In this document: positions 57,507 to 64,000 of the stretch, in pieces
How the letters are laid out: each line of letters starts with the position of its first letter
Position numbering within the stretch: position 1 is the stretch's first letter
NCBI RefSeq assembly: GCF_002158905.1
Contig: NZ_CP021431.1
Span: 3,488,001 to 3,552,000, forward strand
DNA from: Yoonia vestfoldensis
GTDB taxonomy: Bacteria > Pseudomonadota > Alphaproteobacteria > Rhodobacterales > Rhodobacteraceae
Direction of reading: 5' to 3'
Length of the DNA stretch: 64,000 nucleotides
The notes under the pieces: generated by a model
The model's database searches: none
Seen by the model: only the letters and a program-made list of their open reading frames with translations
What the model was told of the DNA's origin: nothing
Made by a program: the position numbers and the translations under genes

Positions 57507-58105
57507 TGCAAGACCAGATCATCCTCGCATCGGGTTCCGCGATCCGGGCGCAATTGCTTCGCAATGCAGATGTGCCTTTTTCGGTGCAGGTCGCGCGGAT
57601 CGATGAAGAGGCCGTGCGCCTCTCGCTGCAATCCGAAAATGCATCGCCGCGCGACATCGCCGACACGCTCGCCGAACTCAAAGCGCAGAAAATCGCCGCC
57701 AGAAACCCCGATGCGCTGGTCATCGGTTGCGACCAGGTGCTGGCCTTTGGCCAGGATATTCTGACCAAGCCCGACACAAAGGCCCAGGCGCTGGCCCAAT
57801 TGCATGCCCTGCGCGGCGGCAAACATCAGCTGCTTTCTGCGTTTGTCATTTATGGCGAGGGTAAACCGCTTTGGCGTCACGTTGGCGTTGTGCGCCTTCA
57901 TATGCGTGATGCATCCGACGATTATCTGGCCGCCTATGTCGACCGGAATTGGGATCATATCCGTGACGCGGTCGGTGCCTATAAGCTGGAACAAGAAGGT
58001 GTGCGTCTTTTTACACGCATCGAAGGGGATTATTTCACTGTTCTTGGCCTGCCTTTGCTTGAACTCTTGTCATATCTGACACTTCGCGGAACATTGCCGT
58101 CATGA
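57506..58105 (+). CDS. maf: Maf-family nucleotide pyrophosphatase
   Basis: A 199-residue Maf protein, a family that hydrolyses non-canonical or modified nucleoside triphosphates (dTTP/UTP or m7GTP types). Conserved segments are ILASGSAIRAQLLRNA, DEEAVR, the catalytic region VIGCDQVLAFG, and DAVGAYKLEQEGVRLF. The start codon overlaps a DnaA box. First of maf-aroE-coaE-dnaQ, overlapping aroE by four bases. Confidence 0.93.
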   Translation: MQDQIILASGSAIRAQLLRNADVPFSVQVARIDEEAVRLSLQSENASPRDIADTLAELKAQKIAARNPDALVIGCDQVLAFGQDILTKPDTKAQALAQLHALRGGKHQLLSAFVIYGEGKPLWRHVGVVRLHMRDASDDYLAAYVDRNWDHIRDAVGAYKLEQEGVRLFTRIEGDYFTVLGLPLLELLSYLTLRGTLPS

Positions 58106-58929
58106 CTCATTTTCCCCGCGCCGGTGTGATCGGCAATCCGGTCAGCCATTCTCTCTCGCCCAAGCTGCACGGCCATTGGTTGCGCCGCTATGGCATTGAC
58201 GGCAGCTATGACGCCTTGCCGGTGACCGAGGATGCCTTGGAACGCACGCTGCGGTCCTTGCCCGCCCAAGGTTACGTCGGCGTGAACGTCACCCTGCCGC
58301 ATAAGGTAGCCGTTTTACAGATCGCCGATCAATTGACGGATCGTGCCACGCTGATCGGCGCGGCCAATACGCTGACATTCAAAGAAGATGGCCGTATTTT
58401 CGCAGATAATACAGATGGTTATGGATTTATTGAAAACCTGCACCAAGGCGCACCCAGCTGGGATGCCAAGGCTGGCCCGGCTGTCGTTTTCGGCGCCGGT
58501 GGGGCTGCCCGCGCCGTGATCATGTCCCTGATCGAGGCTGGCGCGCCAGAAATCATCCTGACCAACCGGACCCGCCCCAAAGCAGAGGCCCTGCGCGCTG
58601 ATTTCGGCGCGCGCATCCGCATTGTCGATTGGGTGCAGGCGGGGTCTGTTCTGGCCGATGCCGCAACATTGGTGAACACGACATCGCTGGGCATGACGGG
58701 TGGACAGGAATTCCGCGTCCCGCTTGACGCTCTGCGCGCGGGCACGGTGGTCACCGATATCGTCTATACCCCGCTGCGCACCAAATTTCTGGATGCCGCC
58801 GCGGAAAAAGGCTGTGTCACCGTCGATGGTCTGGGCATGTTGTTGCACCAAGGTGTGCCGGGGTTTGAACGCTGGTTCGGCAAACGGCCAGAGGTTGACG
58901 ACGACCTGCGCCGCGCCGTTCTGGCATGA
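58102..58929 (+). CDS. aroE: Shikimate dehydrogenase
   Basis: AroE reduces 3-dehydroshikimate with NADPH. The 275-residue protein has the substrate site GNPVSHSLSPKLHG, the catalytic Lys in VNVTLPHKVAV, the NADP site FGAGGAARAVI and NRTRPKAEAL. It overlaps both neighbours by four bases. Confidence 0.97.
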   Translation: MTHFPRAGVIGNPVSHSLSPKLHGHWLRRYGIDGSYDALPVTEDALERTLRSLPAQGYVGVNVTLPHKVAVLQIADQLTDRATLIGAANTLTFKEDGRIFADNTDGYGFIENLHQGAPSWDAKAGPAVVFGAGGAARAVIMSLIEAGAPEIILTNRTRPKAEALRADFGARIRIVDWVQAGSVLADAATLVNTTSLGMTGGQEFRVPLDALRAGTVVTDIVYTPLRTKFLDAAAEKGCVTVDGLGMLLHQGVPGFERWFGKRPEVDDDLRRAVLA

Positions 58930-59504
58930 CGCATTATCTGGGTCTGACCGGGTCGATGGGCATGGGCAAATCGACGACAGCCCAGATGTTCCGCGACGCC
59001 GGCGTGCCGGTCTGGGATGCCGACGCCAGCGTTCACAGGCTTTACGCCAAAGGTGGCGCAGCCGTGCCCCTGTTCCGCGATATCTTTCCCGATGCCATCA
59101 TTGATGGTGCAATCGCGCGCGACAAATTAAAAGACATGATCGCGGCTGATCCATCGGTCTTGGACAAAATAGAACATATTGTGCATCCGCTGGTCGCGGC
59201 TGACAGATCGGCATTCATTGCTGCCAATGATGCTGCCATTCTTGTGTTCGACATACCACTTTTGTTCGAAACCGGGGCTGACAGCTGGCTGAGCTCTGTC
59301 CTTGTTGTCACCGCGCCCCCGGACGTGCAGCGCGCCCGTATCTTGGCGCGGCCTGGCATGACATCGGCGCATCTTGACAGTATTTTGGCCCGGCAAATGC
59401 CGGATGCTGAAAAATGCGCCCGCGCCGATCATGTGATCAAGACGCTGACGCTGGACGGCACCCGCGCCGCCGTGCAAGAATTGATCGGCAAACTGACGGG
59501 GTGA
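58926..59504 (+). CDS. coaE: Dephospho-CoA kinase
   Basis: CoaE phosphorylates dephospho-CoA in the last step of CoA synthesis. The 192-residue enzyme has the P-loop GSMGMGKST (9-17), VWDADASVHRLY and HPLVAADR, with a lid segment RQMPDAEKCARADHVI. Part of the tightly overlapping origin-side operon. Confidence 0.97.
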   Translation: MTHYLGLTGSMGMGKSTTAQMFRDAGVPVWDADASVHRLYAKGGAAVPLFRDIFPDAIIDGAIARDKLKDMIAADPSVLDKIEHIVHPLVAADRSAFIAANDAAILVFDIPLLFETGADSWLSSVLVVTAPPDVQRARILARPGMTSAHLDSILARQMPDAEKCARADHVIKTLTLDGTRAAVQELIGKLTG

Positions 59505-59507
59505 CTT

Positions 59508-60194
59508 ATGCGCGAAATCGTTCTGGATACCGAAACCACGGGGTTTGAACCGGGTGAAGGCGACCGGATCGTGGAAATCGGCGCGGTCGAATTGGTCGGC
59601 CATGTCCCCACCGGCCGGACCTATCACCAATATATCAACCCCCAGCGCGCCATGCCTGCCGAGGCTTTTGCCGTGCATGGGTTGGGTGATGATTTTCTGG
59701 CGGATAAACCGCTGTTCAAGGATATCGCGGATGATTTCCTGACCTTCATCGGTGATGCCAAACTGGTGATCCACAACGCCGCTTTCGATATGAAATTCCT
59801 CAATGCCGAATTGGGCTGGCTGCAAAAACCCGCCCTGCCGATGGATCGCGCGGTCGATACATTGATCATTGCCCGGCGCAAATTTCCCGGCTCGCCTGCG
59901 TCACTTGATGCGCTTTGCCGTCGTTTTGGCATCGATAATGCGGCGCGGACCCTGCATGGCGCCTTGCTTGACAGTGAAATTCTGGCAGAGGTCTATCTGG
60001 AACTGATCGGCGGTCGCCAGCCCGATTTCGCCTTGGCCCAAGGCGGCACGCAAAGCAGTAAACAGGATGCGGCGGCCGTGCGTGTCGGTCCGCGCCCAGA
60101 GCCTTTGCCGCCCCGCATCACCCCCGAGGAAATCGCCGCCCATACAGCCTTTGTTCAGGCGATGGGCGACGCTGCGTTGTGGAAACGGGCCTAG
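59508..60194 (+). CDS. dnaQ: DNA polymerase III epsilon subunit
   Basis: The proofreading 3'-5' exonuclease of replicative polymerase. The DEDDh motifs are visible: DTETTGFE (7-14), HNAAFDMKFLN and a final His-Asp pair in LHGALLDSEILAEVY. A C-terminal tail would contact the alpha subunit. 228 residues. Converges with secB, overlapping by four bases. Confidence 0.96.
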   Translation: MREIVLDTETTGFEPGEGDRIVEIGAVELVGHVPTGRTYHQYINPQRAMPAEAFAVHGLGDDFLADKPLFKDIADDFLTFIGDAKLVIHNAAFDMKFLNAELGWLQKPALPMDRAVDTLIIARRKFPGSPASLDALCRRFGIDNAARTLHGALLDSEILAEVYLELIGGRQPDFALAQGGTQSSKQDAAAVRVGPRPEPLPPRITPEEIAAHTAFVQAMGDAALWKRA

Positions 60195-60697
60195 TTGACG
60201 GTTTTCTTGTCGGCCTCGGCACGCCGGGCCAATTCGGCACGGTAAAGCGCCAGAAAATCAATGGTTTCAAGGTTCAACGCAGGGAAACCACCGTCGCGGG
60301 TCACGTCGCTGACGATCCGGCGCAGGAAGGGAAAGGTGATGCGCGGGCATTCGATCAGCAGATAGGGATGCATCTGTTCCTCTGGCACGCCTTCGACGTG
60401 AAACACGCCCGCATATTCGATTTCCAGCACGAACAAAGGCTCGTTTGCGGCCTTGGTTTTGCTGGTGATGTTCAGCTTGGTGATCACTTCGAACTGGTGG
60501 TCTGCCGTCCGCTTGCGGGCATCAAGGTTCACCTGCACCTGAATTTCCGGCTGGGCATCACCTTTGACGCCTTTCTGGGCCAGAATATTCTCGAACGACA
60601 TGTCGCGAATATATTGGGCCAGAACGCGGCTGGTGATCTGCTGTTGTTGGGGGGCGCCAGCCGCGGCTGGCGCGGCATTGTCGGGTGTATCAGTCAT
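60191..60697 (-). CDS. secB: Protein-export chaperone SecB
   Basis: SecB keeps preproteins unfolded and hands them to SecA. The 168-residue protein contains QYIRDMSFENILAQKG, the acidic FVLEIEYAGVFHVEG region and ECPRITFPFLRRIVSDVTRDGGFP. Its partner is encoded at 2590-5280, whose C-terminal zinc motif is the SecB contact. Confidence 0.96.
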   Translation of the reverse strand: MTDTPDNAAPAAAGAPQQQQITSRVLAQYIRDMSFENILAQKGVKGDAQPEIQVQVNLDARKRTADHQFEVITKLNITSKTKAANEPLFVLEIEYAGVFHVEGVPEEQMHPYLLIECPRITFPFLRRIVSDVTRDGGFPALNLETIDFLALYRAELARRAEADKKTVN

Positions 60698-60755
60698 GAA
60701 AACCTGCTTTGGTTGCTATTCGGTCGCCTGTTCCTAGCAGCCCGTGTCCGCAGGC

Positions 60756-61235
60756 TCAATGCCGGGTCCATTTCGATGGCGGATGCGTCGGGCGTTTCTC
60801 GGGCGGGACTTCTTCAAAGTCGCCGTCGATGATCGTGTCACTGGGCCGTTGCGACGCGGGATGATGCGGTTGGCGTTCGAATTTCGCAAACCGGATCCGC
60901 GCCTTGATCCAATGGAACGCAGCGCGCCGCACGGCAGGGACCAGCAGAGACAGGCCGAGGATATCCGTGAAAAACCCCGGTGTCAGCAGCAAGGCCCCCG
61001 CAAACAGGATCATGGCGCCATTTGCCAATGGTTCTGTCGGGTCTTGCAGGTCTGAAAACGAGCGTTGCAGATTGCCCAGCTCGCGCAGGCCTTGATGGCG
61101 GACCAGCGCCGAGCCTGCCAGCGCCGTCGCCACGACGATCAAAAGGGTCCACCAGATGCCGATCAACCCGCCTACCTGAATGAACAGGGCGATCTCGATC
61201 ATCGGAACGGCGATGAATGCAAATAACAGCCACAT
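60756..61235 (-). CDS. FxsA-family inner-membrane protein
   Basis: A 159-residue membrane protein with three to four hydrophobic segments. The FxsA pattern is seen in LLFAFIAVPMIEIALFIQVG, GSALVRHQGL and LTPGFFTDILGLSLLVPAVR. In E. coli FxsA modifies phage T7 exclusion; the normal cellular role is not established. Divergent from the Tim44-like gene. Confidence 0.88.
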   Translation of the reverse strand: MWLLFAFIAVPMIEIALFIQVGGLIGIWWTLLIVVATALAGSALVRHQGLRELGNLQRSFSDLQDPTEPLANGAMILFAGALLLTPGFFTDILGLSLLVPAVRRAAFHWIKARIRFAKFERQPHHPASQRPSDTIIDGDFEEVPPEKRPTHPPSKWTRH

Positions 61236-61346
61236 GATGCGGGCCTTTCACAACTTGTTGGTGGTACAGTGGACTTGACCGCACCCGTGACCTACATAAG
61301 AAGCCAAGAGGCATGTTTCCATGCTTTGTTCTGACACGAGGTCCTG

Positions 61347-62006
61347 ATGAACTCTCCGATTATTCAGCTTTTGGTGCTTGCGGGCATCGCTGTTTTCCTG
61401 ATCCTGCGTTTGCGCGGTGTTCTTGGCACGCGCGAAGGGTTCGAAAAACCCGCCGTGACACGGCAGGAAACCACCACCCGCCGCAAACCTGATTTCGACG
61501 TCATCGAAGGCGGGCCGGATCTGGATATCACCGATCACGTCGAAGCAGATTCCGCTGCCGCCAAGGCGCTGGCCGCGATGAAACGTGTTGATCCCGATTT
61601 CAACGTCAGCGAATTTCTGGGCGGCGCGCGCGGTGCCTATGAAATGATCCTGATGGCCTTTGAAAACAGCGATCTGGACAGTATCGTCCCGTTCATTTCC
61701 CAGGATGTCTATGAAGCCTTCGCCAGCGTCGTCGATGACCGCCAGCGTCAGGGCCTGACCGTCACCGCCAATTTCATCGGGATCAGCGACATGACGCTGG
61801 CCCATGCTGAATTTGACGAGACGACGAAAGAAGGCGAAGTCTCGGTCCGCTTCAAAAGCGAGATGACATCCGTCGTGCGCAATGCCGAGGGTGAAATCGT
61901 CGAAGGCAGCGAGAAAGAAATCAAGCGGCTTGTCGATACCTGGACATTCGCCCGCAAGATGGATGCAGGCGATCCGAACTGGAAACTGGTCGCCACCGGC
62001 GAATGA
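61347..62006 (+). CDS. Tim44-like domain membrane protein
   Basis: A 219-residue protein with one N-terminal membrane anchor (IIQLLVLAGIAVFLILRL) and a C-terminal Tim44/TIMM44-like domain containing FLGGARGAYEMILMAFEN and VDTWTFARKMDAGDPNW. Bacterial homologues have been linked to membrane protein translocation or complex assembly. GAGG lies six bases before the start. It is followed by mltA on the same strand. Confidence 0.88.
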   Translation: MNSPIIQLLVLAGIAVFLILRLRGVLGTREGFEKPAVTRQETTTRRKPDFDVIEGGPDLDITDHVEADSAAAKALAAMKRVDPDFNVSEFLGGARGAYEMILMAFENSDLDSIVPFISQDVYEAFASVVDDRQRQGLTVTANFIGISDMTLAHAEFDETTKEGEVSVRFKSEMTSVVRNAEGEIVEGSEKEIKRLVDTWTFARKMDAGDPNWKLVATGE

Positions 62007-62048
62007 TCTGACAGCTTTTGGCGGCCTTATGGCAAAACAGGCGGCGGG

Positions 62049-63008
62049 ATGGCCAAGGCGACATATCATATCCAGCGTTTCGATGATTTGAACGGATGGG
62101 CGGCCGATGAACATCGCGCCGCCCTTGATGTTTTCTGCAAAACGGCGGACCGGATCACCGACCCATGGTGGCAGGCTGCCTGCCATCTGGCCCCCACCAG
62201 CACCGATCCGCGCGGATTTTTCGAGATGTATTTCCGCCCCGTGCTGATCAGCGATGGCCAGCCCATGCTGTTCACCGGCTATTATGAGCCAGAGATCTTG
62301 GGCGCGCGTGTTGCGGATGACAGGTTCAAATATCCGGTCCACGCGCTCCCGCCCGACCTGCCCAAAGGGGCGACACGCCGCCAGATCGAGCAAGGGCAGC
62401 TTGCCAAGGGTCACGAACTGGTCTGGCTATCCGATCCCGTCGATGCGTTTTTCCTGCAGGTCCAAGGGTCGGGCCGCATCAAGCTGCCCGATGGGTCCGT
62501 CCTGCGCTTGGGTTTCGCCGCCAAGAATGGGCTGCCCTATACTTCAATCGGCAAGGAACTGGTCGCGCGCGGTGTCACCTCGGCCGATCAGGTGTCGGCT
62601 GCGTTCATTCAATCATGGGTCCGCCAGAACCCCGATGCCGGGCGCGATCTGCTCTGGATCAACGAAAGCTATGTGTTCTTTCGCATATTGACCGATCTGG
62701 CGGATGATGACGGCCCTATCGGCGCGATGAAACGCCCCGTGACCGCTGGCCGCAGTATCGCGGTTGATCCCGATCATGTGCCTTTGGGCGCGCCTGTCTG
62801 GATCGAAAAAGACGCCCCCGACCCGATGACGCGGCTGATGGTCGCGCAGGATACCGGATCAGCGATCAAGGGGGCGCAGCGCGCGGATATATTCTTTGGG
62901 ACCGGGCCTGGCGCAGGTGCCATTGCGGGCGGCGTCAAACACGGTGGCCGCATGATCGTGCTGCTGCCCATCGCGGTTGCGGATCGTCTGGCGGCGGGGG
63001 TCATCTGA
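62049..63008 (+). CDS. mltA: Membrane-bound lytic murein transglycosylase A (MltA)
   Basis: A 319-residue peptidoglycan lytic enzyme. MltA family segments are LFTGYYEPEILGARV, DAFFLQVQGSGRIKL, DPDHVPLGAPVWIEK and the catalytic Asp region RLMVAQDTGSAIKGAQRADIF. No N-terminal signal peptide or lipobox is apparent from this start, which is unusual for a periplasmic enzyme. The true start may be upstream, or export may use a non-obvious signal. Confidence 0.92.
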   Translation: MAKATYHIQRFDDLNGWAADEHRAALDVFCKTADRITDPWWQAACHLAPTSTDPRGFFEMYFRPVLISDGQPMLFTGYYEPEILGARVADDRFKYPVHALPPDLPKGATRRQIEQGQLAKGHELVWLSDPVDAFFLQVQGSGRIKLPDGSVLRLGFAAKNGLPYTSIGKELVARGVTSADQVSAAFIQSWVRQNPDAGRDLLWINESYVFFRILTDLADDDGPIGAMKRPVTAGRSIAVDPDHVPLGAPVWIEKDAPDPMTRLMVAQDTGSAIKGAQRADIFFGTGPGAGAIAGGVKHGGRMIVLLPIAVADRLAAGVI

Positions 63009-63592
63009 TGCGCAGGCCCCGCCATCTGTCGCCCGAGGAACGCGCTCTCTGGGACCGTGTCAAAGGCACGACCAAGCCCATGTCCCCCGAGGCGAAACCC
63101 GACCCCGCGCCCTTGCCCCCGCTGCGCAAGAAACCTGTCGCGCCGCGCGATCCCTTGCCCGATTTCCACGTCGGCCAAAAGGCCGATGCGCATCGCCCCA
63201 ATGACCTGTTGCCCAGCATCACGCATCGTCTGGCCAATGCGCCGGTCAATATGGACAGCAAATCCTTTGGCAAGATGAAACGCGGCAAACTGGTGCCAGA
63301 GGCGCGGATCGACCTGCATGGCATGACGATGGCCGAGGCGCATCCGGAATTACTGGCCTTCATCCTTGGGTCGCAGGCGATGGGCCGCCGGCTGGTGCTG
63401 GTGATCACCGGCAAAGGCAAGGACCGCGACGATGGCGGGCCAATCCCCACCCGCAACGGCGTGCTGCGCCATCAGGTGCCGCAATGGATGGCCCTGCCGC
63501 CCTTGGCGCAAGCGATCCTGCAAGTCACCCCCGCGCATCTGAAACACGGCGGGCATGGGGCCTATTACGTCTATCTACGCCGCAGGCGCTAG
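63008..63592 (+). CDS. Smr-domain protein
   Basis: A 194-residue protein with a basic, proline-rich N-terminal half and a C-terminal Smr domain: RIDLHGMTMAEAHPELLAFI carries the LDLHG-type motif and VLVITGKGKD the TGxG-type motif. Stand-alone Smr proteins can have nicking endonuclease or RNA-cleaving activity. The start shares a base with the mltA stop, and the end overlaps the convergent MFS gene by 18 bases. Confidence 0.9.
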   Translation: MRRPRHLSPEERALWDRVKGTTKPMSPEAKPDPAPLPPLRKKPVAPRDPLPDFHVGQKADAHRPNDLLPSITHRLANAPVNMDSKSFGKMKRGKLVPEARIDLHGMTMAEAHPELLAFILGSQAMGRRLVLVITGKGKDRDDGGPIPTRNGVLRHQVPQWMALPPLAQAILQVTPAHLKHGGHGAYYVYLRRRR

Positions 63593-64000
63593 CGCGATCC
63601 GCGCCTGCCTGACCGGCACGATCATGATCAGCGAGGCAAAACCGAACAGCGCGGCATAGCCCAGTTGCTGCACCTCGAACCCCACGCCGATATCGATTAG
63701 CCAGCCGCTGAACCCCGGACCAATGGCCGAGCCCAGCACCATCAGCGCCGTCGCCACCGATTTGATCGCCCCGATATGGCGCGTGCCGTAAAGTTCCGCC
63801 CAGCAGGCGTTCAGGATCGTGGCCTGTCCACCCCCCGCCAGCCCCATCAGGATGATGGCGATCGCCGTCCACCACAGCGATGGCGCATACCAATGCAACA
63901 CAAAGGCCAGGACCAGCGGCAACAGATAGACCGGCAATAGCCGCACCGCGCCGAAACGGTCCACCGCCCAGCCATAGATGATCGTCGATAGCAACAGCGC
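63575..64000 (-). CDS. Major facilitator superfamily transporter, C-terminal part (cut by window edge)
   Basis: About 140 residues of an integral membrane protein with four or five hydrophobic helices, ending at 63575. Motifs such as GWAVDRFGAVRLLP (a loop like the MFS A-motif), GLAGGGQATILNACWAELYG and IKSVATALMVLGSAIGPGFSG are typical of the second half of MFS transporters. The N-terminal half is beyond 64000, so the substrate class cannot be judged. Confidence 0.82.
   Translation of the reverse strand, partial: ALLLSTIIYGWAVDRFGAVRLLPVYLLPLVLAFVLHWYAPSLWWTAIAIILMGLAGGGQATILNACWAELYGTRHIGAIKSVATALMVLGSAIGPGFSGWLIDIGVGFEVQQLGYAALFGFASLIMIVPVRQARIALAPAA

Noticed and set aside
60386-60402. 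Partial parS-like sequence (ACGTGAAACA) in secB
   Set aside because: Only one half matches; about four mismatches to the 16-mer, unlike the two perfect sites.

Overview
The window is chromosomal DNA from an alphaproteobacterium, most likely of the Rhodobacteraceae (Roseobacter group). The evidence is the G+C-rich coding style, the gene orders rimP-nusA-ylxR-infB, argJ-mutT, maf-aroE-coaE-dnaQ-secB and hemJ-rho-mnmE-mnmG-rsmG-parA-parB, and copies of a GCCTCCGGCGGGGAT intergenic repeat that I associate with this family. No rRNA, tRNA or CRISPR array was seen.

Layout. 1-2589 is a visibly AT-richer accessory segment: the end of an IS66-type element, a compact tyrosine recombinase, a 37-residue lipoprotein gene and a phage-type integrase that abuts the 3' end of secA. 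2590-13305 is housekeeping: secA (with a structured leader), a periplasmic parvulin, argJ-mutT, and the infB-ylxR-nusA-rimP operon, preceded by a promoter, a short leader and an intrinsic terminator that looks like an attenuator. 13487-20465 is a peptide ABC transporter whose fused double ATPase gene is split by an intact IS1182-type insertion. 20524-28112 holds pip, ubiG, a MarR regulator, a nitrilase, glutaredoxin, comF, a methyltransferase, hemH and small envelope lipoproteins. 28193-35825 is a compact minus-strand run: RNA methyltransferase, two ABC exporter half-transporters, CCA transferase, CoA pyrophosphatase and hslO. 35902-42819 contains a frameshifted Nudix gene, argG, an SCP2 protein, a sulfotransferase/aminotransferase pair, a ribokinase-like gene and maeB. 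42941-49769 contains mutS, grpE-hrcA and rph-rdgB-hemW.

49766-61235 looks like the replication-origin neighbourhood. Genes diverge from a 409-bp AT-rich gap (57097-57505) that carries one perfect and several degenerate DnaA boxes. Two perfect parS 16-mers lie 3.5-5.5 kb to its left, beside parAB. The right end carries a Tim44-like gene, mltA, an Smr-domain gene and the C-terminal part of an MFS transporter cut by the window edge.

Most genes are standard housekeeping functions. The more unusual signals are the IS insertion that can be reversed on paper to restore the frame exactly, the parS sites built into mnmG and rsmG coding sequence, the DnaA box that overlaps the maf start codon, the rimP and secA leaders, the GGCC-duplication frameshift, and a palindrome lodged inside a REP-like repeat. 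I saw no clear candidate for a wholly new defence or metabolic system.
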